Numbered from the stretch's first letter, positions 10,187-20,455 are shown. The stretch is 64,000 nt of DNA from Pomphorhynchus laevis (GCA_012934845.2 WNNJ02000860.1:124001-188000), one strand, 5' to 3'. Notes: generated by a model not told the origin, from the letters alone. Translations and numbers: made by a program.

Positions 10187-10381
10187 TTAAATGATTTTGA
10201 AAAATCCAATATCATTACATATTGTTGCAATTCTTAAAATTTCATTATTTAATGTATTATATTTTATATTATATGGTATGCATGAATGCTCATGCAAAAA
10301 TATGTTTCTTGTAAATTTAAATATGTCATCTTTACGATATAAATTAATCGTAGTTTTAGTTAATGTTAATTTAATATTCAT
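10187..10381 (-). pseudogene. Penelope-like RT, C-terminal piece of copy 1
   Basis: MNIKLTLTKTTINLYRKDD and FLHEHSCIPYNIKYN are almost identical to residues in copy 2 (32166-32852) and copy 3 (39327-39578). The frame ends early compared with copy 2. Confidence 0.7.
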
Positions 10382-10707
10382 ATCTAGATATACACTTTCT
10401 TTATCATTAATATTGGTTTTATTGAGTATGAGGCTACCTGGATAAATTTGTTCGCTTTTGAATAAAAATTGCTAGAATTAAATACACATATATCATCAAT
10501 ATATCACAACATTTATTCCATATCTTTATATAATTTAGATTTAGTTTTTACACAGTTATGAACAAATTCATATTCTATAAAGCTTAAAAATAAGTCATCT
10601 ATAATTAGGCTACCCATTACGACCCATTGGAACACCTTTTATTTGTCTAAATACAGATGTCCCTACATTTAAATAATTTTGATTTATTAAAATATTTAAG
10701 GATTCTA

Positions 10708-11388
10708 TTAATTCAATTTTATCCATATATTTATATTTACTTGATGTTTAATTTTTGTTATATATGCGTTATAATTATTATAACATATATATGTATATCT
10801 TTTTCCGAATATAAGATTAATTAATTTTACTAACGCTTCTTTAATATCTACTAAACCTAGATTTGTATAAAGAGTACTAAAATCGTATGTATTTATATTT
10901 TGAAAATTTATTCCTTTTGTCTGTTCTAAAAATTCTTTTGTAGAATTAATACTGAAATAGTGTTTTATACCAGTATTAATTTCGATTACCTTGCAATATT
11001 TTTTAAAATGTGCTTTAATTACTTTAAGTATTTTATTCATATAGACAGAAAGTGGTTTTAATGTACATTTAAACGCACTACATATGAACCTAGGTTTTAT
11101 TAGATTTTTATGTAATTTTGGATTCCAATATAATATAGGTATAGTTTTATTATCTGATTCAACCTTTATACCCTTTTTATCCATTATAGAACAGTGACTT
11201 GTAATAATTGTTTCAAAACTCAAATCACTACGTTCATATGTTGGATTTACATTTAAATCATTAGAATTAACCTCTTTCATTAGTATATCATAATAAAGCT
11301 GTTTGCATATGAAGACAAAGTTATTACTAGCTTTATCAATAGTTGTTATTAAAATGTTATCCTTTAATTTATCAATTTCTGTATACAT
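10708..11388 (-). CDS. Penelope-like reverse transcriptase, N-terminal half
   Basis: The frame shows motifs typical of Penelope-like RTs: LITTIDKASNNFVFI, LYWNPKLHKNLIKPRFI and TYDFSTLYTNL. These fit the DKG-like start, the PKxHK box and the Asp-bearing FSTLYT box. Compared with copy 2 the reading frame is lost after about 10710. The catalytic YIDD block of this copy lies in degraded sequence around 10480-10640. Non-functional. Confidence 0.7.
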   Translation of the reverse strand: MYTEIDKLKDNILITTIDKASNNFVFICKQLYYDILMKEVNSNDLNVNPTYERSDLSFETIITSHCSIMDKKGIKVESDNKTIPILYWNPKLHKNLIKPRFICSAFKCTLKPLSVYMNKILKVIKAHFKKYCKVIEINTGIKHYFSINSTKEFLEQTKGINFQNINTYDFSTLYTNLGLVDIKEALVKLINLIFGKRYTYICYNNYNAYITKIKHQVNINIWIKLN

Positions 11389-11496
11389 TATTATTATTTA
11401 TTATTAGTATTACAAGTTATAGCCAAATGGCTGTTTCAACTGATCACATAGGAAATAAAAAAGAAAAGAAAAGAAGAAAAAAAAAGTTAATAGCGG

Positions 11497-14400
11497 TTAC
11501 ATAATATTGTATACATTCGGAATGCCATGATCGTTAATCCACTGACGAAGTTGAACTTTAAATTGAGATAAGTCCTTGGTACATGCTATTTCTCCTGGCA
11601 ACGTGTTCCAGGCGTTTAATGCTCGATGTGAGAGCCTAGCCAAACTCACTACTTTACCATGGGGAAACTTAAATAGTTTCAACGGGTGGCCACGATGCGT
11701 CTGAGAACAAACTTTAACATAGCACGAGGGAAAACCATCTATCCCATTTACCATTCGCCATAATGCAACAAGGTCTAGGTAATATAGCCTCTGACCCAAA
11801 GATGGTATCTTTAGAAATTCAAGCCGTTCACGATATGAATATGATCCATCCATACACATTCGAGAACCTCTACGAAGGATTGACTCTAGTCTATTGAACT
11901 CTTTCTTAGTGTATGGAAAAACTGCTTGCACGCAGTACTCTATATGCGGGCGAACAAGAGCGCAGTAAAGCCGTTTGAAGACGTATGGATTAATACGATT
12001 AAATGCATTTTTGACGCAGTACATAGCTCGCAAAGCCTTGCTATGGGCAAACTCTGTATTTGATCGGGATTTCAATGTCCTATGCACCATGACACCCAGA
12101 TCCCTATACTCCATGACGACATTAAGAATTGAAGTTCCGAGGCGAAAACGACGGTCATCGCAACGCCTTCCTAATTTCATGTGGCCGCATTTGTCAACAT
12201 TGATCTTCATACCAGTAGCCTCACTCCATTGATATATTTCATTAAGGTCTTCCTGCAGGGAAATGCCAAGCGGATCAATATCATCTACAGACCATATTTT
12301 GAGGTCGTCAGCAAAAGCAAGACAGGGACTCTGAATCCGCAGCAACAAATCGTTAAGGAACACAATAAACAGCAGAGGTCCTAGTACGGTACCTTGCGGA
12401 ACACCACAGTAAATGCGTCTGGAAGTGGAAAGATGGGTGCCAACTCTCACCCTAAAGAAACGATGACGTAGGAAATCTTGAATCCAATTACACAACATTA
12501 CAGGAATGCCGTAGTTAAATAGTAATGCTACCAAGCTCTCATGCGGCACCCGATCGAATGCTCTTGAAAAGTCAATGAATACCACATTAATTGATTGGCC
12601 GCGACTGACCGCCTCAACCCACATTTCGCGTGAAGTCAATAAGTTTGTTAAGCAGGAACGACCAGGGAGGAAACCGTGCTGAGAAGACGACATTATTCCG
12701 AGTTCCCTCAAGTGATGCCTGATCCGGGTGGCGATCAACTTTTCAAGCACTTTGCATAGAGAACTAGCCAGGCTGATTGGTCTATAGTCAGTACAAGCCG
12801 TTGCAATGGTTTTCTTTGGGATCGGAACTACGATGGCAGTTTTCCAGACTTCAGGAACACATCCACTGGTCAAACTGTTCTCAAAAATAGCAAGAAGGGA
12901 AGGAGCCAAATATCTAGATAAATTCTTCAAGAGAAACGGAGAAATGTCATCAGGGCCAGTAGAGCTAAATGGGTCAAGCTGATCAAGCTGACTTACAATC
13001 TCACTAATCGTTACTGGAAGAAAACGCGAAGATTGCTTTAATGCTACACCATGCGAAGTGATAGAAGCTCTTTGTGAATTATTTGTCGGTATCGAAAAAG
13101 ACGTAGCAAGGCATTCCACAATACCACTCTGAGAAGTTATCATACATCCCTCCGCATTAAGGACATACTTGATTTCTGTATTAAGGGTTCTGTTGCGACG
13201 AACATAGGCCCAGAATAGTTTTGGATTCCGTGTTACATTATTAGCGATATACGATTCGAATGCACATCGTTTTGTTGCTTTCACTCTAGTACAAAGATTT
13301 CGAACATATTTATATCTGGCAGAGAAACTAGAATCAGAACGCTGAAGCTTCCATAAACAATTTCTTGAACTTATTAGTTGTCTGACGTTGGAATCTATCC
13401 ATGCAGGTGACTTAGCAGCATAAGAGGATTCGCGCATAGGGGCAAGAATATCAGATAATTTATGTAGGTAATCAGTGATCATATTCAATGATAGCTTGTC
13501 CGTGTTCATAAAAGTACACGGGAATTGGTTGTAAACTCTCAAAACATCTTCTCTTCTCACTTTCGACCAATGACGTTTGTAAGTTTTTGAACAAGGTGGA
13601 CAGAATCTGGAATAAGGGACAGCCGTCAAGGAGAGCAAGCAGTGGTCACTACTTCCTAAAGGAGGGAGATGATCAACTTTGATTATGTCTCCTACATATC
13701 TGGAAAACACCAGATCAAGTACCGAATCCGATCTTGAAGTTAAGCAAGTTGGTTCTTGTACATGCTGAATCAGCATGAGTTCCTCAGCAAGGAACTCAGA
13801 TATTTCCCTTTCCGTGGAACTACCATCAGAAAAGACATAGTCTGACCATCTAGATCGTGGAAGATTAAAATCGCCCAAAAGAATAAAGTGAGGGGAGGAA
13901 CATACCGATTGTAAAATAAGTTTTAGTTGATCAGTGTCTGCAATTACTGACGGAGATCGATACACGACGCAAAAATTCATACTGGTCGCTGAGTGATCAA
14001 TACGGAAGCATAGAGTCTCAAAAGACCCACAAGGGTCACAAATATTCAACACCTCAGATATGAGGAAATTTTCTCTGACATACGCGGCGACACCGCCACC
14101 TCGCCTACCTGATATCCTGTCGCTTCGTATAAGGCGAAAACCAGGAATGTTCACAGTGGTATCGACAATATATTGATGCAACCAGGACTCAGCAACGCAG
14201 AAAATGTCATACGAATGAGAAAGCATGTGATACTTCAACTCCACTATTTGAGCAGGCAAACTACGAAGATTAGAATACCCAATCGATAAATAGCGTGTGG
14301 GTTGTGGTAAGGGATTACTAGGAACGGTGAATAATTTGCTGAATGAAACTAAGTGTCCCAGATCAGAATTGAAACTAACACTATTGAAGAGTTGCGATGA

Positions 14401-14535
14401 ATGACTGTTGAAACTACCTTTTCCAGACGAACTAGCAAAATTCAAACTGGATACTGCTAAGTGACGCTGTTGATCGTTATGGGATTCCAACGAACTACTG
14501 GGTGCCACCTGACAACCTGAAAATTTCGTATGCAT
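11497..14535 (-). CDS. LINE C ORF2: AP endonuclease and reverse transcriptase
   Basis: An uninterrupted 1012-residue polyprotein. The endonuclease spans roughly residues 75-300, with IGYSNLRSLPAQIVEL, FCVAESWLHQYIVDT, RRGGGVAAYVREN, FILLGDFNLPRSRW, SDSVLDLVFSRY and SSDHCLLSL. The RT spans roughly 500-800, with SSTGPDDISPFLLKNL, TDYRPISLASSLCKVLE, QHGFLPGRSCLTNLL, FIDFSRAFDRVPHESL, GVPQGTVLGPLLFIVFLNDL and the catalytic LAFADDLKIW. A C-terminal domain ends near LRQWINDHGIPNVYNIM. It nicks target DNA and copies the element RNA. Its start overlaps ORF1 by 79 nt in another frame, so translation by reinitiation or similar is expected. All catalytic motifs appear present. Confidence 0.9.
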   Translation of the reverse strand: MHTKFSGCQVAPSSSLESHNDQQRHLAVSSLNFASSSGKGSFNSHSSQLFNSVSFNSDLGHLVSFSKLFTVPSNPLPQPTRYLSIGYSNLRSLPAQIVELKYHMLSHSYDIFCVAESWLHQYIVDTTVNIPGFRLIRSDRISGRRGGGVAAYVRENFLISEVLNICDPCGSFETLCFRIDHSATSMNFCVVYRSPSVIADTDQLKLILQSVCSSPHFILLGDFNLPRSRWSDYVFSDGSSTEREISEFLAEELMLIQHVQEPTCLTSRSDSVLDLVFSRYVGDIIKVDHLPPLGSSDHCLLSLTAVPYSRFCPPCSKTYKRHWSKVRREDVLRVYNQFPCTFMNTDKLSLNMITDYLHKLSDILAPMRESSYAAKSPAWIDSNVRQLISSRNCLWKLQRSDSSFSARYKYVRNLCTRVKATKRCAFESYIANNVTRNPKLFWAYVRRNRTLNTEIKYVLNAEGCMITSQSGIVECLATSFSIPTNNSQRASITSHGVALKQSSRFLPVTISEIVSQLDQLDPFSSTGPDDISPFLLKNLSRYLAPSLLAIFENSLTSGCVPEVWKTAIVVPIPKKTIATACTDYRPISLASSLCKVLEKLIATRIRHHLRELGIMSSSQHGFLPGRSCLTNLLTSREMWVEAVSRGQSINVVFIDFSRAFDRVPHESLVALLFNYGIPVMLCNWIQDFLRHRFFRVRVGTHLSTSRRIYCGVPQGTVLGPLLFIVFLNDLLLRIQSPCLAFADDLKIWSVDDIDPLGISLQEDLNEIYQWSEATGMKINVDKCGHMKLGRRCDDRRFRLGTSILNVVMEYRDLGVMVHRTLKSRSNTEFAHSKALRAMYCVKNAFNRINPYVFKRLYCALVRPHIEYCVQAVFPYTKKEFNRLESILRRGSRMCMDGSYSYRERLEFLKIPSLGQRLYYLDLVALWRMVNGIDGFPSCYVKVCSQTHRGHPLKLFKFPHGKVVSLARLSHRALNAWNTLPGEIACTKDLSQFKVQLRQWINDHGIPNVYNIM

Positions 14536-15431
14536 AAGTTCGTTTCACCTTCAGATAGCCGGTTTCGTAATACTGTTTTTGCTTCTTTCAACTTTAAACG
14601 ATCTTCGAGACTCAGATCCTTAAGAATACGATGTGGATAATCTTTAAGTCGAAAACCACGTTTGAGCAAAAGGTCTGCATGTTTTGCGGAAGATAATACA
14701 ACTTTCAACAATCTTGGTTTCTCTACCACCTTTTTTCCAAGTCGAAACAACTTTGTAACCTTCAGAGTAGAAGCTAGCTTCTCATCACCTTCTAAGAGTA
14801 ACTGACAGAACACAGTACGGAGGCTGGACACATCATCATTCATACGTGTTTGTGAGTTACTGGCCTTTGATTCAGCGATACCACTAAATAAGATATTGCA
14901 AGACCTATCTGGATGCGAACGGTAGTTTGTAGAAGGAGCGTTGTCCAAAGAAATGCTCTGACCATTTGAAGGTAAATAATTTCCTGATTTATTCTTATTT
15001 TTGGCCTTCTGTTTTCTATCGATGGCCCCACTCGAATCGCTACCTCTGATTTCACCCAATTGATGGTATGTCGATCCAGCGTTTCGTGTAGGTTGCAATA
15101 GAGTGTTGCGCCATACCCTTCCTTTGTTTACAGCTGGTGTAGTTTGTTCAACATGAATGACCGATTTTTCTTTGTCCTGAAAGGATGACAGCATTTGAAG
15201 TTCGACATTTGAAGTATTATCGTGCTGATGCGTAGATGACAGTGAAGGTAATTCAATCCTCGGTTCACATAGGTCAGGAGTTGAACTGTCATCTAATGGC
15301 AGCTTAACGACAGGATTAACGGTACAAGTGTTTATCGAAGTTTGATGGTCCGTGCTGTCTTGAGAGACACGAACGTCATTTAAGTTGATAGGTAACGATA
15401 TATCACAACAATTCACATAATAATAATACAA
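14457..15431 (-). CDS. LINE C ORF1, main part (linker plus RRM-like domain)
   Basis: A 324-codon frame. The first third is Ser/Thr-rich linker; the last 110 residues carry the conserved block ILFSGIAESKASNSQTRMND, KLFRLGKKVVEKPRLLKVVL, HRILKDLSLEDRLKLKEAKT and LCIRNFQVVRW. The apparent start is artificial: the frame begins inside the tail of LINE D. The true N-terminus, with the Cys finger, lies at 18224-17988 on the other side of D. Likely an RNA-binding chaperone of the retroelement particle. Confidence 0.75.
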   Translation of the reverse strand: MYYYYVNCCDISLPINLNDVRVSQDSTDHQTSINTCTVNPVVKLPLDDSSTPDLCEPRIELPSLSSTHQHDNTSNVELQMLSSFQDKEKSVIHVEQTTPAVNKGRVWRNTLLQPTRNAGSTYHQLGEIRGSDSSGAIDRKQKAKNKNKSGNYLPSNGQSISLDNAPSTNYRSHPDRSCNILFSGIAESKASNSQTRMNDDVSSLRTVFCQLLLEGDEKLASTLKVTKLFRLGKKVVEKPRLLKVVLSSAKHADLLLKRGFRLKDYPHRILKDLSLEDRLKLKEAKTVLRNRLSEGETNLCIRNFQVVRWHPVVRWNPITINSVT

Positions 15432-17987
15432 ATTTATTTAATGTGGCAAATGCGTACAAGCTGTACGCTTACAAGTCCACAAACAAAAATGAGAAAGTCA
15501 AGCAGTTAAATTGTTCAGATGGGATCGGATTTGTCGTTTGAAGCACTGCAGGGAAGTTGATTGGCGTATATGAATGGGCAGATGATTCCACGATAGAGGA
15601 GCAGCCACCAGGAAGGAGCGGAGTCCAAAGGAGGTAGAGTAGTTTGGGACATGTAAAAGAAGGGAATTACAGGAACGCAAGGAACAGTAAACAGGACGGG
15701 AATTATCAAGAAAAGGAAGGTTGAGAAATGAAGGGGTATGAAAAGTTACAAGGCGGAAAGCAACGATAAGAAGACGAATTTGAACACGACAATAAATTGT
15801 AGGCAAATCGAGAGAAGCAAGATGGTAGGATGTGTGATCAAAACGACGAAGACGGAGGAGAATTCGGACAGCTGCGTTGACGATGCGTTGTAGGGGAAGA
15901 AGAGTGGATTTAGGTGAGTTGGAAAATAGACTAAGACAATAATCGAGTCTAGAAAAAAGGAGAGATGATATGAGAGTCATACAAGAAGGGAAATCGATCA
16001 ATCTACGAACTTGACGGAGGTTGCGGAGTATCAAGGTAGATGAGCGTACTTTATCTCTAACGAAAGGTTTAAGTGAAAGTCGGTTGTCAAAATGGAAGCC
16101 TAGGAAAACGAGATTATCAACGATAGGAAGAATTGTAGAATTTAATGATACGGAGGGAGGTTCGAAGCCGAGGCGTCGAGGTAGGATCCACATAATTTTG
16201 GATTTATCAGGATTCAGAGAAAGGCGAAGGGAAGAAAGATGATTGGAAATTGAGACAAGACAGTCGGAAGCAGAAACACTAAGATCGCGAATACGATAAA
16301 CAGGTGCATGAGCATAGATGAGAATGTCATCAGCATATTGCATAACATGGAAGTTAAATTTATGAGAAATCGAAGACAAATCACCAAGAAGAAGAGAGAA
16401 AAGTATAGGGCCTAATACGGAGCCTTGCGGAACACCGGACGGAATGGACGAAGGATGGGAGAGAGAAGAGTTAGAATATACGCGAAATGTACGGTTTGAT
16501 AGATATGAAGAAAACCATGATACAGTGGGTAAAGAGAAGCCATAATCATGACGAAGGCGATGGAGAAGAATCGAGTGATCGACGATGTCAAAAGCAGACG
16601 ATAGATCAAGAGAAACTATGACACTACATAATTTATGATCGCGCGATATGAGTAAGTCGTTATAAACTTTAAGACATGCAATTTCGGTAGAGTAATTAGA
16701 GCGAAAAGCGGCTTGGAAGGGAGGAAATAAGTTAGAGGAATAGAGATATGTATTAACTTGCTTAAGAACGAGACGCTCAAGGAGTTTAGAGAGGGTTGGG
16801 AGAAGTGAGATTGGACGGTACGAAGATGGTAGTGAAGAGTCGAGAGATTGCTTTTTGATGATAGGACGAACAGTGGCGCATTTCCAGATGGAAGGAAATG
16901 TACGGCTACGGATGGACGAGTTGAACAATGTGGTTAGGAAGGGTAAGATAAAAGTGCAGATATTTTTAAGTAAGTGAGTGGGAATTGGGTCAGAAGGAGA
17001 GGTTTTATTAGGTAATGACAGCAGAACCGAAGAAACTTCATCAGACGAAACGGGAAGAAGGTGGAATAGTTCTGGGAGGGAAGTATTTAAAGATAAGAGT
17101 GGGTACAAGGGGGCTATGGGTAGTAGGGAAAGTAAATTAGATAGCTTAGTTTGTAGATAAGAAGAAAATTCATCAGGATTTATATTACAAGGGGTAGATG
17201 ATCGTGAAAGAATTGAGTTTAAGATTTTCCAATGAGATTTCGAGTTGGAAGATGACTCGAGTTGATTTCGCCAAAAGAGAGTACGTTTAGTACGTATAAG
17301 AATGAGATGTGAACGGCGTTGAGAAAAGTAGGAATCACGAAGATTTGGAGGGAGTGAGTTGGGTGAACGTTTAAGAAAGCGTTTATACATACGAAAAGAG
17401 TGACGGAGTCGACGCTTAGAAAGACTACAGTCAGAATCGAACCAGGGAGCATGGCGCAAGCGCTGGGAACGTCGAAGTCGACTAGGTAGAAGGTTATTGA
17501 GGATCGACGTAAGTTCAGAATCAAACAGAATGCAGAGATCATCGGGAGAGAGATAGTTAAGAGGAAGTGAAAAGAGTGAAGAATTGAGTAAGGATGTGCA
17601 GAGAATAGGGATATCGAGAAGCTTCCAGGGTCGACTTGGTGTAGATAATGGTAAAGGCGGAGAAGGAGGATGGGGACGAGTAAGAGTAAGAGTGACAAGG
17701 AAATGATCGGACAAACCAGGATCAGTAATTGACAAGGAGGTATAGTCATTGAAGCAGTTAGGAACAGCAATGATGTCGAGAGCACCGCCGAGAATATGAG
17801 TTGGGCTTGTTGAAAGTAATTTATAGTTAAAATCAGAAAAAAGATTAGTTAAAGTGATAGAGTCAGAGTCAGACGGGCGATCAAGACGAATGTTAAAGTC
17901 ACCGAGAACAAAAGAAGGAGTATAAGACAATGAACAGTGAGACATTAGATCTGCAAGGTCGTTAAAGAAGATACGTGATGGGGCAAC
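15409..17987 (-). mobile_element. LINE D: L2/CR1-like retrotransposon, 5'-truncated, inserted in LINE C
   Basis: The insertion is bounded by direct repeats ATCACAA (15402-15408 and 17988-17994), a likely 7-bp target-site duplication. The 3' end on the - strand has an ATT-rich tail. Only the end of the endonuclease is kept (FVLGDFNIRLDRPSDSD, LSDHFLVTLTL), then a complete RT and C-terminal region. Two further fragments of the same family lie at 26757-27470 and 27478-27642. Confidence 0.85.
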
Positions 17988-18224
17988 ATCACAAACCATA
18001 TCTTGCACTAGTTTCATTTGGAGGGCCGAAATCATTGTAGCAGAACAAAAGCCGCAATAAAAGTCCTTGCTCTTGAGTGACGACTCGGTATTTAAAGGAA
18101 TGTCGACAATAGACCACACTTCACAGCCTTTATTGCAGCATTCGACCTCTAGCCGCTTATACGCATTACGATGTTGCGTGATATGTATAGTGTTTGACGC
18201 TCTCTTCGAATTTGCTTTCTTCAT
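15498..18224 (-). CDS. 908-codon chimeric frame: LINE C ORF1 finger fused to LINE D RT
   Basis: Residues 1 to about 79 are the Cys finger of LINE C ORF1. From about residue 80 the sequence is LINE D: the end of the endonuclease (FVLGDFNIRLD), then RT motifs NKTSPSDPIPTHLLKN, YRPISLLPTLSKLLERL, VSLDLSSAFDIVDHSIL, SGVPQGSVLGPILFSLLLG and catalytic MQYADDILIYAH, then a C-terminal block with LDYCLSLFSNSPKSTLLPL and SLLLHVPNYSTS. No stop interrupts it. The fusion is an accident of the insertion frame. Whether it is expressed is unknown; the endonuclease is truncated, so it could not complete the usual cycle alone. Confidence 0.85.
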   Translation of the reverse strand: MKKANSKRASNTIHITQHRNAYKRLEVECCNKGCEVWSIVDIPLNTESSLKSKDFYCGFCSATMISALQMKLVQDMVCDVAPSRIFFNDLADLMSHCSLSYTPSFVLGDFNIRLDRPSDSDSITLTNLFSDFNYKLLSTSPTHILGGALDIIAVPNCFNDYTSLSITDPGLSDHFLVTLTLTRPHPPSPPLPLSTPSRPWKLLDIPILCTSLLNSSLFSLPLNYLSPDDLCILFDSELTSILNNLLPSRLRRSQRLRHAPWFDSDCSLSKRRLRHSFRMYKRFLKRSPNSLPPNLRDSYFSQRRSHLILIRTKRTLFWRNQLESSSNSKSHWKILNSILSRSSTPCNINPDEFSSYLQTKLSNLLSLLPIAPLYPLLSLNTSLPELFHLLPVSSDEVSSVLLSLPNKTSPSDPIPTHLLKNICTFILPFLTTLFNSSIRSRTFPSIWKCATVRPIIKKQSLDSSLPSSYRPISLLPTLSKLLERLVLKQVNTYLYSSNLFPPFQAAFRSNYSTEIACLKVYNDLLISRDHKLCSVIVSLDLSSAFDIVDHSILLHRLRHDYGFSLPTVSWFSSYLSNRTFRVYSNSSLSHPSSIPSGVPQGSVLGPILFSLLLGDLSSISHKFNFHVMQYADDILIYAHAPVYRIRDLSVSASDCLVSISNHLSSLRLSLNPDKSKIMWILPRRLGFEPPSVSLNSTILPIVDNLVFLGFHFDNRLSLKPFVRDKVRSSTLILRNLRQVRRLIDFPSCMTLISSLLFSRLDYCLSLFSNSPKSTLLPLQRIVNAAVRILLRLRRFDHTSYHLASLDLPTIYCRVQIRLLIVAFRLVTFHTPSFLNLPFLDNSRPVYCSLRSCNSLLLHVPNYSTSFGLRSFLVAAPLSWNHLPIHIRQSTSLQCFKRQIRSHLNNLTA
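17988..18224 (-). CDS. LINE C ORF1 N-terminus with Cys finger
   Basis: The frame starts MKKANSKRASNTIHITQHRN, followed by LEVECCNKGCEVWSIVDIPL and KSKDFYCGFCSATMISAL. The Cys-x4-Cys, Trp and FYCGFC pattern is the shared ORF1 finger of this LINE group. It reads through without a stop into inserted LINE D. The 5' leader (18225-18260) is short. Confidence 0.8.
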
Positions 18225-18469
18225 TGTGAAATTTGTATGTGTAAATAGTTATTTGTTAGCAGCTTAGAATTTGAAACTTGTATGTTTATAAGAAACGAAA
18301 ATATTTTCTAGGATTGCTCGAGTCCTAACATCAATCAAGCGAATCTATCAATTTCTAATCGCCCAATTCGGAATTATAAGCTCAAATTATAATTGTATGT
18401 TTATGAGAAACCAAATTTTTCTGTAATTGTATGTTATTTTATCTCAAACTTTTTTTTAAGCTCACATAT

Positions 18470-18660
18470 CTTTATTAATTTAATCTTTCCTTTTATAATT
18501 GTTTTTTTTTCATTTTCTCTCTAATTTTATCTAATATATAAGTTTTCCAAATGTTTATTTTTGATGTATTTGAGCTTTTACTATTAATCAACTTATCAAA
18601 GTAAGCATTTAAGTCATTATATAACGAATAGTAAATTTTATTTTTATTGTTATCTACCTT
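18470..18660 (-). pseudogene. possible upstream part of Penelope copy 1
   Basis: On the - strand a frame reads KIYYSLYNDLNAYFDKLIN then KINIWKTYILDKIREKM, Lys/Asn/Ile-rich like the Penelope RT at 11388-10708. It lies just upstream of where LINE C split that element. The family match is not certain; the call rests mostly on position and composition. Confidence 0.3.
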
Positions 18661-18837
18661 AAAAAAGTTTGATAACTAATAAACATACAATAATATATAC
18701 AAGATAAAATAACATACAGATTGAACACCACTATCTCAAGTGACTAAACACACAACTTTAACACACATACAATTTCGAAGTCGTACGTCCAGGGCACATC
18801 CCGGAGTACGCAGAATGGTTTGCGGAAATTCAACAGA

Positions 18838-18960
18838 TGAAATACGATGTTGTAATTGCAACGGCGCAGCGGCCATTTGTCGTGGGTGTCGATGTGCGAA
18901 AAGATAAAGCCCGTGTGTGAATTGCAGAGCACCAGGCTGTCGTAATCGAATTAATAATAT
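18838..18960 (+). pseudogene. Cys-rich N-terminal finger of the restriction-nuclease LINE
   Basis: The + frame reads RCCNCNGAAAICRGCRCAKR, one stop (TAA), then SPCVNCRAPGCRNRINNIF. The close Cys pairs resemble the CxC...CxxC...PCxNC...C finger that precedes RTs of this kind in other invertebrate genomes, as I recall them. Likely DNA- or RNA-binding. Confidence 0.5.
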
Positions 18961-19069
18961 ATTTCCAAATTAGGAGTCTATCAAAGTGAATTCCATTTAA
19001 TGTCGAAATTCTACACAAACAGATCCGACTAGCATATTCAACGACCAAGTTCGTAAAGATAATAGTCAA

Positions 19070-20455
19070 TTGATTACGAACAAAATCAGCCAGAGTTGTA
19101 TTTCATGCGTAGATTCAATAGATTCCTTATCTACATTTCGAAACAACGATGCAACACCCAGTATTTCTATTGAATACATATATTATAAGGTATTTAATTG
19201 GCGCCCCAACCTCATGCAACTTCCTATATGTAGGGCGAGTAACGAATTTATAGATTTTCTATCTTATTACAATTTAATAGCAAATGACAAAGATGATGGT
19301 CAAATCTCATTGATGAAAGCAGCGGTTTTCTCTCAGTGTATCTTTCAAAAAATCCCAACGCGTAAGATCTCTTACACTAGAAAGACCATTGAGCGTCGTT
19401 TAAAGAGTTGGAAAGCGGAAGACTTTATAAGTGTATATGAAGAAGCATTGATGTTGCAGACAACATCACATTGCAATGTGAAAACAAAGAAGATTGATTG
19501 GCATAAAAACTACATTCGGCTAATGGAGGATGAATGTGTAGCTTCATCAACCAGACTTCTAGAATTTAAAGACGATTCACCCATTCTTTCTCCCGATTTG
19601 AAAGTTGGTACAAATACTGTAATAAAGAAGCTAGCAGAATTACACCCTTACCCTGCTGAAATAGATCAGAGCGCTATTCTATCGGATTTTGTTGAGGGAG
19701 TAACTAGTCATCATCCAGTCATATTTTATTCTATAGACGCAGAAGAAATCATAATAGCAGCAAGGAGAACACAAGGAGGCGCTGGACCTTCAGGCTTAAA
19801 TGCAATAATATGAAAGAGAATGTTAACTGGATTCGGTATCCAATCTAAGAAGTTGGCAGCATCACTAGCGGAATTTGCAATACGATTAGCTTTAGAGCAT
19901 ATCCATCCTAACAGTTTGTGTGCGTTTGTAGCGAGTAGACTTATAGCTTTAAAAAAGACTGCAGGTATACGACCAATTGGCGTGGGACAAGTGGAACGAC
20001 GGATAATTAGCAAAGTCGTTTTAGGAAAAATTAGAAACCATATTCAGGATGTAATGGGAACTGTGCAATTGTGCGCATCACAGAGAAGCGGAATAGAATT
20101 CGCTGTTTATTCCTTATCAGATTCCTTTCACTCTAGGGGTGACTTTGGCTTACTGGCCGTGGATGCAACAAACACTTTTAATTCCGTAAATCGACGTCTA
20201 ACATTAGAAAACATAAAATTCATTTGTCCGTCTCTAGAAACAATACTAGTGAACTTATACGTAAAGTCATCAACAATGTTTACTGGTAGTGATCCGATAT
20301 TTTCAAAAGAGGGTTTCACTCAAGGTGACCCTCTGGCCATGGCTGCATTTGCCGTTTCGACTCTACCACTTATCCTACATATTCAAAAACGTTTACCATC
20401 AGTGATTCAACGATGGTACGCAGACGATGCAAACTTTGTCGGTCCTAGCAAATGA
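19070..20455 (+). pseudogene. reverse transcriptase of the restriction-nuclease LINE
   Basis: Two frames joined across one TGA near 19811. RT landmarks are GGAGPSGLNAII, FVASRLIALKKTAGIRPIGV, VQLCASQRSGIEFAVYSL, GLLAVDATNTFNSVNRRL, FTQGDPLAMAAFAVSTLPL and the catalytic RWYADDANFVG. The RPIGVG and GDPLAMA boxes set it apart from LINEs A to F. The frame ends at another TGA after GPSK; the thumb continues in shifted sequence around 20585-20780 ([17 protein letters not shown]). Confidence 0.8.

Larger units (their letters stand above)
9810..11388 (-). mobile_element. Penelope-like element, copy 1, fragment
   Basis: The - strand coding part (11388-10708 and 10445-10187) is a Penelope-type RT. It is followed by a terminal segment (about 9820-10020) that recurs at 31970, 38830 and 57050. 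The 5' side ends at the tail of LINE C, which evidently inserted here. A possible upstream part lies at 18470-18660 beyond LINE C. Similar repeats containing ATCTCAAACTTTTTT flank the block at about 9790 and 18440. Confidence 0.7.
11389..18260 (-). mobile_element. LINE C: AP-endonuclease retrotransposon, near-complete, split by LINE D
   Basis: The 3' tail (TAA-type repeats, 11389-11410 on +) lies beside the Penelope fragment. ORF2 (11497-14535) is open for 1012 codons. ORF1 runs 14457-15431 and resumes at 17988-18224 beyond inserted LINE D (15409-17987). The 5' end is about 18250. Without D it is about 4.3 kb. The coding regions show no other break, making it the youngest-looking member of its group here. 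Confidence 0.85.
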
